DNA of 64,000 nucleotides from Bacteroidota bacterium (GTDB taxonomy: Bacteria > Bacteroidota > Bacteroidia > Flavobacteriales > Flavobacteriaceae): contig JAHJTN010000007.1 of NCBI GenBank assembly GCA_018829465.1, forward strand, positions 124,001 to 188,000, read 5' to 3'. The notes beneath the pieces were generated by a model that saw nothing but the letters and a program-made list of their open reading frames with translations, made no database searches and was not told where the DNA came from. Within the stretch, counting starts at the first letter, position 1. Each line of letters begins with the position of its first letter. The position numbers were made by a program, and so were the translations under genes. Below, one piece after another: positions 1-8,050 of this stretch.

Positions 1-12
1 GATTTTCTTCAT
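1..12 (-). CDS. Start of a divergent gene, cut by the left edge (possible LacI-family regulator)
   Basis: Reading the minus strand from position 12 gives ATG-AAG-AAA-ATC (M-K-K-I) before the window ends. Many LacI-family regulators begin in this way, and a perfect LacI-type palindrome lies about 140 bp upstream, between this start and the SusE/F-like gene at 297. A minus-strand TAAATTTG box at 112-119 could drive it. Only four codons are visible, so both the gene and its family are inferences from context. Confidence 0.3.
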
Positions 13-154
13 GGACAAACAGTTAATTTTTTTAAAAGAAGTAATGCATTTTGTTTCAGTAAACTAACGAAAATTGCCTCAACTTATTTTTGTTTTTCTT
101 TTAAATGCGTGCAAATTTAGACAAACGAAACGTAAGATTGAAATATTGATGCAT

Positions 155-174
155 TTACGCAAACGTTTGCGTAA
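155..174. promoter_or_regulatory. Perfect 20-bp palindromic operator, LacI-family type
   Basis: The sequence TTACGCAAAC followed by its exact mirror complement GTTTGCGTAA forms a 20-bp perfect palindrome with a central CG. The core CGCAAACGTTTGCG is typical of operators bound by LacI-family sugar-responsive regulators. It sits about 50 bp upstream of the promoter at 225-257 of a SusE/F-like gene, in a divergent intergenic region. A role in maltodextrin or other glycan control is inferred. The rest of 1-296 holds only promoter elements. Confidence 0.7.
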
Positions 175-224
175 CACAGCTATGTTAAAATTTTATGGCT
201 TAAACCCAAAAACACCCTGGAAAT

Positions 225-257
225 TTTGCAGATAAAAGGTAGTTTTATATATATTTG
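225..257 (+). promoter_or_regulatory. Bacteroidota-type promoter of the SusE/F-like gene
   Basis: A TTTG box at 225-228 and TATATTTG at 250-257 are separated by 21 bp. This matches the flavobacterial consensus TTG-N17-23-TAnnTTTG. Transcription would start near 263, giving a leader of about 35 nt before the ATG at 297. It is the best formed promoter in the window. Confidence 0.7.
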
Positions 258-296
258 GGTGAATTTAGAACAGTTTAATTTTAAAAAACACTTTGT

Positions 297-1283
297 ATGA
301 AAAGATTTTACTTATTGATTTTTTGTTTGCTTTTAAGCAATTCACATGTTCAAGCCCAAACTTTATCGGTTGGGATTTTGGGCGACGGTGTACCCGGACA
401 TTCTTTTGCAGGTCCCGACTTGGATTTGGTCAATCAAGGTGACGATGTTAATTTCTTTTTGGCTAATGTTACACTCACAGCCGCTGCAAATGGTCTAAAA
501 TTTAGAACCAATGATGATTGGGCGACCAACTGGGGCAATACCAATTTTCCCAACGGCCAAGGATTCTTAGGAGGAGCCAATGTAGCCACACCGGCGGGCA
601 CTTTTGATATTTATTTGCACATCGATGCCAATACAGGCAATGCGGCCTACAGTTTTCAACAGCCCGGTGTTTTTCCCACAATGGGTATCTTGGGCGATGC
701 TGTGGTTGGGAATGGTTTCGCAGGTCCCGATTTGAATTTGGTAACTTCCGATGGTATAGTTTACACAGCCGCCAACGTAAGTATGGTTTCAGGTATTTTT
801 AAGTTGCGCCAAGACGACGACTGGACGCTTAATTGGGGTTTTCCAAACACAGGTCAACCTTCGGGTTCTCAAATATTAAACAATCCTGAACTTGGTGTTT
901 TTAGCGGCATCATGGTCAATGATTTCGGAGGCAGCTCTGTTAATATTGACATTGATATAACCGGTACTTCCGGTATTTTTGATATTGTTTTCAACCGGCA
1001 CACGGGCGAGTTAACCCTATCAGACTCCACCATGTCCCTAACCGACTTAACCAACACCGGTGTTCAAGCCCGCTTTGTCGGTAAAGAATTGGTTGTGAGT
1101 GGACTGAACGATGTAGCTACCATCAGCGGTTTTGATTTGTTGGGCAGAAAACTTTTTAGCGTGCAACGCAACCTAAGTGGCAATTTCAGAGAATCTTTGC
1201 CCATGCCCGAAAACCAAATAGGTATATTGCGTATAGAAAGTCCTACTTTTACCGAAACTTTAAAAGTGGCCAACATTCGCTGA
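297..1283 (+). CDS. Secreted SusE/SusF-like starch-binding protein with type IX sorting domain
   Basis: 328 residues. An N-terminal signal peptide (about residues 1-20, ending HVQAQ) precedes two homologous units of roughly 100 residues. Each opens with ILGD-x-V-x-G-x-x-FAGPDL and contains a K[FL]R-x-[ND]DDW-x-x-NWG motif, as in the glycan-binding modules of SusE/SusF outer-membrane proteins. The last 70 or so residues (DLLGRKLF ... TLKVANIR) resemble a type A C-terminal sorting signal of the type IX secretion system, so the protein is probably exported across the outer membrane and anchored at or released from the surface. It likely binds maltooligosaccharides. No SusC/SusD or amylase gene lies downstream in the window; partners may lie to the left. 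The palindrome at 155-174 suggests sugar-responsive control. Confidence 0.7.
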   Translation: MKRFYLLIFCLLLSNSHVQAQTLSVGILGDGVPGHSFAGPDLDLVNQGDDVNFFLANVTLTAAANGLKFRTNDDWATNWGNTNFPNGQGFLGGANVATPAGTFDIYLHIDANTGNAAYSFQQPGVFPTMGILGDAVVGNGFAGPDLNLVTSDGIVYTAANVSMVSGIFKLRQDDDWTLNWGFPNTGQPSGSQILNNPELGVFSGIMVNDFGGSSVNIDIDITGTSGIFDIVFNRHTGELTLSDSTMSLTDLTNTGVQARFVGKELVVSGLNDVATISGFDLLGRKLFSVQRNLSGNFRESLPMPENQIGILRIESPTFTETLKVANIR

Positions 1284-1528
1284 TGAAACCTACGGACTGT
1301 ATCAAACTTATTTGGGATTTTAGAGGTCCTGAGTCTTTTAAGATAGCTGCGCACCACGCCAAGCACCTCAAAGAATTTGCTCAAAAAGAAGCACTTACAC
1401 ATACCATAGCCGAAAGCATTCAAACAGATTCGCTTTCGGCTGTGGCTTTTTTGGTGGTCACGCAAGCAGAAATGCCTGCCGTACGCGATGCTTTAAAACC
1501 GCATCGGGGGGAAGTTTATCCGATGTGA
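1283..1528 (+). CDS. Small conserved hypothetical protein
   Basis: 81 residues, with no signal peptide and no membrane segment. Its ATG overlaps the TGA of the preceding gene (TGATG), so it is probably translated by coupling. The sequence holds a WDFRGP motif near the N-terminus and ends DALKPHRGEVYPM. I recall similar 80-residue proteins with these two motifs as widespread in Flavobacteriia, but no function is known to me. The HH-x-x-HL spacing near residue 24 could suggest metal binding; that is speculation. The coupling to a secreted glycan-binding protein may be accidental. Confidence 0.65.
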   Translation: MKPTDCIKLIWDFRGPESFKIAAHHAKHLKEFAQKEALTHTIAESIQTDSLSAVAFLVVTQAEMPAVRDALKPHRGEVYPM

Positions 1529-1663
1529 AACCTGCGGTCAATCTATTTGTTTTTAACTTTAGTAACAAGGAACACTAATACTTTTGCATGACTTAATTTT
1601 TTTGGGTTGGTAATGGTTTAAAACATTTTGTTTAATATTTTAAATATAAAGTTAAACATTTTG

Positions 1664-1671
1664 TATCTTTG
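1664..1671 (+). promoter_or_regulatory. -7 box (TATCTTTG) of the SRPBCC-SDR-photolyase cluster
   Basis: TATCTTTG lies 17 bp before the ATG at 1689, after an AT-rich stretch in which AAACATTTTG occurs twice (1621-1630 and 1654-1663). No good TTG box stands at the expected distance. A second possible -7 box, TACTTTTG, lies at 1579-1586. Confidence 0.45.
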
Positions 1672-1688
1672 CATGAGATCATCAAATC

Positions 1689-2156
1689 ATGAAATTGCAT
1701 ACACTCCACAGCATTCAGAAGTTGCCCATTCCACTCGATCAAGCCTGGGATTTTTTATCCAATCCGGCAAACCTCAGTGTCATCACACCTCCCGATATGG
1801 GTTTTGTCATTCGATCGGGCGCAGACAGAAAAATGTATCCGGGACAAATCATCCACTATTGGGTTTCACCTTTTGCCGGCATTAAAACGCAGTGGGTGAC
1901 GGAAATTACCCATGTACAAAATCAACAATTTTTTGTAGATGAGCAGCGCTTTGGTCCATATAAAATGTGGCACCACAAGCATTTTCTGAAAGCGGTGGAT
2001 GGCGGTGTGGAAATGGAAGACATCATTCATTATGTAATACCCTTTGGATTTTTGGGAACTGTAGCACACCAACTTTTTATTCGCAAAAAATTGGAAACTA
2101 TTTTCGAATTCAGGCGGTTGAAACTCATCGAATTGTTTGGTTCTTTTGAAAAGTGA
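1689..2156 (+). CDS. SRPBCC-family ligand-binding protein
   Basis: 155 residues, cytoplasmic. The opening (HSIQKLPIPLDQAWDFLSNP followed by NLSVITPP) is the usual start of SRPBCC/START-like proteins often annotated as cell-division inhibitor or polyketide-cyclase-like. The fold is a helix-grip with a hydrophobic pocket; the ligand is unknown. The GPYKMWHHKHFL stretch near residue 95 and a C-terminal amphipathic helix fit the family length of about 150. An SDR and a photolyase follow on the same strand after an 81-bp gap. That association is familiar from flavobacterial and other bacterial genomes where photolyase genes cluster with light- or stress-responsive genes, so a photoprotective role is possible but inferred. 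Confidence 0.8.
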   Translation: MKLHTLHSIQKLPIPLDQAWDFLSNPANLSVITPPDMGFVIRSGADRKMYPGQIIHYWVSPFAGIKTQWVTEITHVQNQQFFVDEQRFGPYKMWHHKHFLKAVDGGVEMEDIIHYVIPFGFLGTVAHQLFIRKKLETIFEFRRLKLIELFGSFEK

Positions 2157-2237
2157 CGCTTTTCACCTGCGTAAAAGCAATCTCAAGACAGATTGTGAAC
2201 ACGCAAAAATTTTTAGATTATAAATCCTAGTTGATTC

Positions 2238-2933
2238 ATGAAAAACATTCTTCTCATCGGCGGTTCGTACGGCATAGGTCTTCAAACGGCACGTATTTTG
2301 TCTGAAAATAATAAGGTTTTTGTTGCGTCTAGGTCAGTCGGAGATTTGGATACAAACCTCATCACCCACATATCTTTTGATGCGGCCACAGATACTTTGT
2401 CTGAATCCCAACTTCCTGAAGTTTTAGACGGATTTGTCTTTTGCCCGGGCAGTATTAACCTCAAACCTTTTAGGGCTTTGAAGCCAGAACATTTTGCATC
2501 CGACTTCAAAACAAACTTTTTAGATATGGTTACGGCTTTGCAAGCCGTTTTACCCATGTTGAAAAAGTCAAAACAAGCCTCAGTTGTCTTGTACAGTACG
2601 GTTGCAGTTACTCAAGGCATGCCTTTTCATACAAGTGTAAGTGCATCTAAAGGTGCTATTGAAGGTTTTGCGAAGGCTTTTGCAGCCGAACATGCACCTC
2701 AGATTCGCATGAATGTGATTGCCCCTTCACTGACGCAAACACCCTTGGCAGAAAAACTCTTATCTTCGGATGAAAAAGTAGAAAAAGCCGCGCTCAGGCA
2801 TCCGTTGAAAAGGATTGGACAGGCAATAGACATTGCACAAGCAACGGCCTTTTTACTCTCTGATGAAGCTTCTTGGATTACCGGTCAGGTTTTAGGTGTT
2901 GATGGTGGTTTGTCAAGTTTAAAAATAGGATAG
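2238..2933 (+). CDS. SDR-family protein lacking the catalytic tyrosine
   Basis: 231 residues with a Rossmann fold. The N-terminal nucleotide-binding motif is GGSYGIG (residues 8-14), and the C-terminal signature GQVLGVDGG is intact. The active site is not: the usual YxxxK is VSASK, with valine at residue 134 and lysine at 138, so the catalytic tyrosine is replaced. The nearby sequence GMPFHTSVSASKGA is the kind seen in a group of SDRs found near photolyase genes. The protein may bind NAD(P)H without classical oxidoreductase activity, or use another acid. Its stop is 3 bp before the TTG start of the photolyase gene, so the two are very probably one transcript. The start ATG is well supported by the Rossmann strand that follows directly. 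Confidence 0.8.
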   Translation: MKNILLIGGSYGIGLQTARILSENNKVFVASRSVGDLDTNLITHISFDAATDTLSESQLPEVLDGFVFCPGSINLKPFRALKPEHFASDFKTNFLDMVTALQAVLPMLKKSKQASVVLYSTVAVTQGMPFHTSVSASKGAIEGFAKAFAAEHAPQIRMNVIAPSLTQTPLAEKLLSSDEKVEKAALRHPLKRIGQAIDIAQATAFLLSDEASWITGQVLGVDGGLSSLKIG

Positions 2934-2936
2934 TTT

Positions 2937-4238
2937 TTGGAAAAATTAAATATTTTTTGGTTTAGAAGAGATTTGCGTATTGCAGACAATCACGGCTTGT
3001 TTTGTGCGTTGAATTCGTCTGAAAACGTTTTGCCTATATTTATTTTTGATGCTGAAATCTTAGCAAATCTCCCAAAAAACGATGCACGTGTTACCTTTAT
3101 CCACCAACAGCTTAGTCAGCTCAACAATTTTTTAAAAACGCAAAATAAAGGCATACGGGTTTGTGTAGGTAAACCGTTCGACGTGTTTGCGCAGCTTTGC
3201 TCAGAATTTCGAATTGAAAGTGTCTTTAGCAATCGGGACTACGAACCCTATGCGCAAAAACGCGATCGGGAGATTGCCGGATTTTTAAACAAAAACGGTA
3301 TTCGCTTTCAGCAATACAAAGATCAGGTCATATTTGAGCAAAATGAAGTAGTCAAAGAAGACGGAAACCCCTACGTGGTGTACACGCCGTTTATGCGCAA
3401 ATGGAAAAGTGTTTTTGCCAAAACACCACCCTGTCAATATCCTTCAGAAGCGTACTTGCATAAACTGTGGTGGCAAAAAACGTATTCAATACCTACTTTG
3501 CAAGAAATCGGCTTTGAAGCTTCATCCATACATGCGCCACAGTATCAAATGGATGCGCCAACCCTCACAAATTATGAAGCAACCCGAAATTTTCCTGCCT
3601 TGGATGGCACTTCTTTTTTAGGAACCTATCTTAGGTTTGGCACAGTGAGCGTTCGCCAAATTGTGCAAAGCGCATGGCAGATTGAGAACCAAACATTTTT
3701 AAATGAACTGATTTGGCGAGAGTTTTTTATGCAAATTCTTTGGCATTTTCCACATACGGTTACGCGAAGTTTCAAATCCCAATACGATGCGATTTTGTGG
3801 CGCAACAGCGAAGCCGATTTTGACAAATGGAAGCATGGCCAAACCGGTTTTCCTTTGGTTGATGCGGGCATGCGTCAACTTAACCAAACCGGTTGGATGC
3901 ACAATCGGGTGCGCATGCTCGTGGGAAGTTTTTTGTGCAAACATCTGTTGATAGATTGGCGCTGGGGCGAAGCTTATTTTGCTGAAAAGTTGTTGGACTA
4001 CGAAATGTCCAGCAATGTAGGCAACTGGCAATGGGTAGCCGGATGCGGGGTAGATGCAGCTCCCTATTTTCGCATCTTCAATCCTGCTGAACAAGTCAAA
4101 AAATTTGATGCAAAACACCTGTACATCAAAAAATGGGTGGATGAACTGGATAGCTTCGCTTATCCGCAACCCATGGTAGATCACAAAGAAGCGCGAGAAC
4201 GTTGTTTGCGGGTTTACAAAACCGCTTTGGGAAGCTAA
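2937..4238 (+). CDS. phrB: Deoxyribodipyrimidine photolyase (cryptochrome/photolyase family)
   Basis: 433 residues, class I CPD-photolyase type. Residues 1-130 form the alpha/beta antenna domain (FWFRRDLRIADNHGL). The C-terminal FAD-binding domain contains GNWQW and DAAPYFRIFNP. Residues needed for CPD binding in the E. coli enzyme are kept: the glutamate of LIWREF, and N323 and M327 within HNRVRM. It repairs UV-induced cyclobutane dimers with blue light. The start codon is TTG, 3 bp after the SDR stop; the protein reads E-K-L-N-I-F-W-F-R-R directly after it, so no better start exists. The 3' end overlaps the convergent exonuclease gene by 4 bp. Confidence 0.95.
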   Translation: MEKLNIFWFRRDLRIADNHGLFCALNSSENVLPIFIFDAEILANLPKNDARVTFIHQQLSQLNNFLKTQNKGIRVCVGKPFDVFAQLCSEFRIESVFSNRDYEPYAQKRDREIAGFLNKNGIRFQQYKDQVIFEQNEVVKEDGNPYVVYTPFMRKWKSVFAKTPPCQYPSEAYLHKLWWQKTYSIPTLQEIGFEASSIHAPQYQMDAPTLTNYEATRNFPALDGTSFLGTYLRFGTVSVRQIVQSAWQIENQTFLNELIWREFFMQILWHFPHTVTRSFKSQYDAILWRNSEADFDKWKHGQTGFPLVDAGMRQLNQTGWMHNRVRMLVGSFLCKHLLIDWRWGEAYFAEKLLDYEMSSNVGNWQWVAGCGVDAAPYFRIFNPAEQVKKFDAKHLYIKKWVDELDSFAYPQPMVDHKEARERCLRVYKTALGS

Positions 4239-4855
4239 CGGCAATTCACAAAATATCGCTTCCAGATTGGATTCCGATTTTCAAAGAGTTTTCTTTTTAT
4301 TTTCAGAAAGGCCAGCGCCGTCAACATAGCATCACCTTCAGCAGTGTGCCTTCCATGTCCGGATATGTTTAACTCATGACAAAGTGCGTCCAAAGAAACG
4401 GCTTCGTTTTTGTGGTCGTATGTATAGAGCGGTTTAAGTTTTTTAAACAGGTAAGCCGTGTCGAGCGTGGGATTGCGGAGTTTCATCAAACCATTTCTCT
4501 CAAGTGCGCAGTTGAGCATTTTTATATCAAAACAAACATGATGCCCGAGCAAAATGGCATCACCCACATAGGCCAAAAATTTTTCCAAAGCTTCCTTTTC
4601 AGTAATTTTACTTTCCGACCCTTTTTTGGTAATGCCGTGAATGCCGGCAGTTTTTGAGTTAAAGTAATCTTGGGCAATTAAACACTCAAACCTGTTTGCA
4701 AGCAAAATTTGATTGCCTTCAATGGTGAGACAAGCGATAGAAAGCAGCCTGTCGATATGCACGTCAAGTCCGGTAGTTTCGGTATCCAATACCACAATTT
4801 TGGATACCAAATCTTTGTTGTGAATTTTTAAAAAGCGCTTTGTAAATGACCACAT
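4235..4855 (-). CDS. DnaQ-like 3'-5' exonuclease (DEDDh family)
   Basis: 206 residues. Motif ExoI is VLDTETTGLD (about residues 22-31), ExoII is HHVCFDIKML, and ExoIII is HTAEGDAMLTALAF with the H-x5-D arrangement of DEDDh enzymes. The length suits a stand-alone exonuclease domain related to the epsilon subunit of DNA polymerase III. Its substrate is unknown; in many flavobacteria such a gene follows a CBS-domain nucleotidyltransferase gene, which is not present here. The stop codons of this gene and phrB overlap in convergent orientation. The sensor kinase ends 23 bp upstream of its start, in the same direction, so the two may share a transcript. Confidence 0.88.
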   Translation of the reverse strand: MWSFTKRFLKIHNKDLVSKIVVLDTETTGLDVHIDRLLSIACLTIEGNQILLANRFECLIAQDYFNSKTAGIHGITKKGSESKITEKEALEKFLAYVGDAILLGHHVCFDIKMLNCALERNGLMKLRNPTLDTAYLFKKLKPLYTYDHKNEAVSLDALCHELNISGHGRHTAEGDAMLTALAFLKIKRKLFENRNPIWKRYFVNCR

Positions 4856-4878
4856 GAAAAAGGCGGTTTACACTAAAG

Positions 4879-7035
4879 TCAGACTAAGAGTTTGAAGAGT
4901 TTTCGATAAAACTCGTCAGGTTTAAAAGGCTTGTTGATGATTTCATCCATGCCACAAGCCAGAAGTTCTTGTCTTTTTTCGCTCAGAGACAGGGCGGTGA
5001 GTGCGATAATTGGTATAGCGGTGTTAAAAATTCGGATGTAGCGTGTCGCTTCAATGCCACTGATGCCCGGCATGTGTATGTCCATCAAAACGCCATCGTA
5101 TTTCCTGTATTTGACCATTTCTACAGCTTTGGTGCCATTGTCAACCACTTCGCAAGAGATGCCCACACTTTCGACAATTTTCCGGGTGATCATTTGGTTT
5201 ATTTTGTTGTCTTCTACGATTAAGAGTTTTTTGCCTTTGAGTTTTTCCAAATCAAAATGTGTGATTTCTTGGCCGTCTTCTCCATTACTCAGTTTGGCGG
5301 TCAAATCAAAATAGAAAGTAGAACCCTCGCCCAATTTACTTTTGACGGAAATTTCGGAATCCATCACTGCTAAAATGCGTTTTACAATGGCCAATCCTAA
5401 ACCGGTACCACCAAATTTTTTATTGATTTCGGTATCACCCTGAGAGAAATTGTCAAAAATATTTTCGAGGTGTTTTTCTTCAATACCTATACCCGTATCT
5501 TGAACTTCGAAAGTAAAATTAACAGCAGTGTCTTTTTGCCAATTTTGTTTGATGCGCACCCAAACCGTACCATCTTCTGTAAATTTAACTGCGTTTCCGA
5601 TTAGATTGACGATGACTTGATTAAATTTCACTTCGTCTGTGACGATTTTTTCGGGCAGATTGGGGTCGATTTCTAAAATTAATTTGGTGTTGTTTTTCTT
5701 GGCAGTTTCCTGAAAAGATTGGATGACTTGTTGTAGGGTAGTTCTGATCTCAAACTGGTTAAAATCAACGGTTGCCTTATCTGAATCGAGCCGGTTGATT
5801 TCGAGGATGTCATTGACAAGCGCTAGCAGATACTCACCCGAATATCGCAGCGATTCCAAATTTTCTAATTGTTCCGGTTTGGGATTATCGTTGAACAATA
5901 AATGAGAAATACCTGTCACGGCATAGAGCGGTGTTCTCAATTCGTGGCTAATGGTAGAAATAAAACGTTCGCGAATAGAGGCGATGTCTTCCGCTTTGTT
6001 TTTGGCTACTTCCAATTGTTGGTTTTTGATGCGAAGCAGTTCGTTGGACCGGAGGCGCAGGTTGTTGTTTCTATAAAATGTACGCGTCAAGAAAGCCAAT
6101 ACAATAATCAGTGCCAAACCCATAAAAGTAATCAGGTACAAATTGCGTATCGTTTTGGCATCTGCGGCTTGGCCCGCTTTTAAACGATCGATGATTTCCG
6201 AATAATACTGACTGTTTTCCGACTTTTTTAGCGGGAAAAACTGGTATTGGTTTGAAAACAGTATTTTATCTTTTTCTTCTTGATGTTTTTTGAGGTACAA
6301 GAGGGTCTTTTCGGTGTCTTTTATCGCTTCATAATAATCAGACAGCCGCTTATAGGCCATAGATGACAGCATGATATAATTTTCCTGAAGAGCAAAATTG
6401 AGCACCTCTCTGCTCAACTCATAGGCTGTTTCCAAATTCCCGACCTTGAGGTGTGCCCCGGCAAGTTTTGCTTTGGCATAGTTGATTTCATAGCCATTTT
6501 TGTGTTTTTCAAAAGTCTTGAGTGAAAATTCATAACGTTTTAAAGCTTCTTGGGGCAGTTCGCGATGTTCGTCAAGAATTCCTAAATAAATATAAGCTTT
6601 TGCCTTAAAGTATTTGCTCGGAAGTCTTACGGTAGAATCGATGGCAGTGTTGAAATACAAATTTGCCAAGTCTAAGTTTTTCTTGCCCAAGTGAAAAATA
6701 CCATAAGCCAGATAAGTTCTGCAAATTATTGAATCGTTGTTTTTTTGTTGGATTTCAAGCGCTTCTTTTAAGTGTCGTTCAGTCTCATCAAAATAGTTGA
6801 GTGCCATGTAGGCTTCTGTGAGTAAAGTGCCGAATCTGGCTTGCTCTTGTGTGTTATTTTCCAAAATAGCAAAATCATACACTTCTCTAGCTAAAATGGC
6901 TGCTTCGGTAAAATTTGCTTTCTCGAATAGATGTGTAAATTCATTTTTCTCTGCTACATAGTCAAAACCTTGCGAATGACTTATGCAACAAAAACAGAGA
7001 AAAAATGTTAAAATCTTGAGTTTAGTCAGTGTCAT
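4879..7035 (-). CDS. Hybrid sensor histidine kinase with TPR sensor and receiver domain
   Basis: 718 residues from the ATG at 7035; a TTG 27 bp further upstream is less likely because the signal peptide (MTLTKLKILTFFLCFCCISH) begins at this ATG. Order: signal peptide, periplasmic tetratricopeptide-like repeats to about residue 265, one membrane helix near 300, HisKA with phospho-acceptor H364 (STISHELRTP), HATPase_c (NLIGNAVKFT, DTGIGI, GGTGLGLAI), and a receiver domain with phospho-acceptor D652 (LMDIHMPG). There is no DNA-binding output domain, so the signal must leave by phosphotransfer or protein contact. The TPR-kinase layout is typical of Bacteroidota. The ligand is unknown. No adjacent response regulator is seen. 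Confidence 0.9.
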   Translation of the reverse strand: MTLTKLKILTFFLCFCCISHSQGFDYVAEKNEFTHLFEKANFTEAAILAREVYDFAILENNTQEQARFGTLLTEAYMALNYFDETERHLKEALEIQQKNNDSIICRTYLAYGIFHLGKKNLDLANLYFNTAIDSTVRLPSKYFKAKAYIYLGILDEHRELPQEALKRYEFSLKTFEKHKNGYEINYAKAKLAGAHLKVGNLETAYELSREVLNFALQENYIMLSSMAYKRLSDYYEAIKDTEKTLLYLKKHQEEKDKILFSNQYQFFPLKKSENSQYYSEIIDRLKAGQAADAKTIRNLYLITFMGLALIIVLAFLTRTFYRNNNLRLRSNELLRIKNQQLEVAKNKAEDIASIRERFISTISHELRTPLYAVTGISHLLFNDNPKPEQLENLESLRYSGEYLLALVNDILEINRLDSDKATVDFNQFEIRTTLQQVIQSFQETAKKNNTKLILEIDPNLPEKIVTDEVKFNQVIVNLIGNAVKFTEDGTVWVRIKQNWQKDTAVNFTFEVQDTGIGIEEKHLENIFDNFSQGDTEINKKFGGTGLGLAIVKRILAVMDSEISVKSKLGEGSTFYFDLTAKLSNGEDGQEITHFDLEKLKGKKLLIVEDNKINQMITRKIVESVGISCEVVDNGTKAVEMVKYRKYDGVLMDIHMPGISGIEATRYIRIFNTAIPIIALTALSLSEKRQELLACGMDEIINKPFKPDEFYRKLFKLLV

Positions 7036-7127
7036 TGATGGATTTTTATCAATCCACCCCAAAAGTAAAAATAAAATTGAGAAATTTCTTTATTTATCAA
7101 TTTATAAAATACCTAGCGTTTTTTTCT

Positions 7128-8000
7128 TTACAAAATGTGTTTCTGCGCTTTGTAGGATGAACGCACCAAAGCACCACTTTCTACATGTCTAAAACCGAGA
7201 TTCTTACCGATTGCTTCATATTTGTGAAATTGCTCCGGCGTGATGAATTCTTTTACAGGCAGGTGTTTTTTGGAAGGCTGAAGGTATTGCCCGATGGTGA
7301 CTACATCTACCTCGGCATTTCTCAAATCGTGCAATGTTTGTATTACTTCTTCTTCTTTTTCACCCAACCCCAACATGATGCCTGATTTTGTTCGACGTAC
7401 GCCTTGCGTTTTTAAATATTGTAAAACTTGCAGACTTCTGTCGTATTTTGCTTGGATACGTACTTCGCGGGTAAGTCTTCGCACCGTTTCTAAGTTGTGA
7501 GAAACGACTTCGGGTGCGACTTTCACAATACGGTCAATATTGCGATGCACTCCTTGGAAATCCGGGATTAAGGTTTCTAGGGTGGTTTGCGGATTCATCC
7601 TTCGGATTGCCATAACAGTTTCTGCCCAAATAATAGAACCCATATCTTTGAGGTCGTCTCTATCTACAGAGGTGATGACGGCATGTTTGATACCCATTAT
7701 TTTGATAGATCGCGCCACCTTTTCGGGTTCCGCCCAATCTACTGATTCCGGCCGACCGGTCTTAACACCGCAAAAACCGCAAGATCGGGTACATACATTT
7801 CCCAAAATCATAAAAGTGGCTGTGCCTTCACCCCAACATTCGCCCATGTTTGGGCAACTTCCCGAAGTGCATATAGTATTGAGTTTATAGTTTTCTACCA
7901 GGCTGCGAAGTTCTGTATATTTTTTTCCTGTGGGAAGCTTCACGCGAAGCCATTTGGGTTTGGCGGTGGGCAATATATGCGATTTTTCTAGAGTTTCCAT
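7128..8000 (-). CDS. lipA: Lipoyl synthase
   Basis: 290 residues, a radical SAM enzyme that inserts two sulfurs into octanoylated lipoyl domains. The auxiliary cluster motif C-x4-C-x5-C is [12 protein letters not shown]; the radical SAM cluster motif C-x3-C-x2-C is CTRSCGFC; the C-terminal RSSY signature is present (LVRSSYKA). The length is typical. The promoter TTTG-N20-TACCTTTG lies just upstream, inside the 3' end of the Nramp gene, so lipA can be transcribed on its own although it lies in line with the sigma factor and transporter genes. Confidence 0.97.
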   Translation of the reverse strand: METLEKSHILPTAKPKWLRVKLPTGKKYTELRSLVENYKLNTICTSGSCPNMGECWGEGTATFMILGNVCTRSCGFCGVKTGRPESVDWAEPEKVARSIKIMGIKHAVITSVDRDDLKDMGSIIWAETVMAIRRMNPQTTLETLIPDFQGVHRNIDRIVKVAPEVVSHNLETVRRLTREVRIQAKYDRSLQVLQYLKTQGVRRTKSGIMLGLGEKEEEVIQTLHDLRNAEVDVVTIGQYLQPSKKHLPVKEFITPEQFHKYEAIGKNLGFRHVESGALVRSSYKAQKHIL

Positions 8001-8018
8001 AGCAAAATTTTAAAGATA

Positions 8019-8050
8019 CAAAGGTATGATTTACTTATAAGATGCTCAAA
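8019..8050 (-). promoter_or_regulatory. Promoter of lipA
   Basis: On the minus strand, TTTG (plus-strand CAAA at 8047-8050) and TACCTTTG (plus-strand 8019-8026) are separated by 20 bp, fitting TTG-N17-23-TAnnTTTG. The predicted transcription start is near 8013, leaving a leader of about a dozen bases. The -33 element overlaps the last codons of the Nramp-like gene. Confidence 0.6.

Noticed and set aside
1628-1885. 85-codon frame overlapping the SRPBCC start
   Set aside because: It shares its sequence with the SRPBCC gene in another frame, and the -7 box at 1664-1671 lies inside it, downstream of its start.
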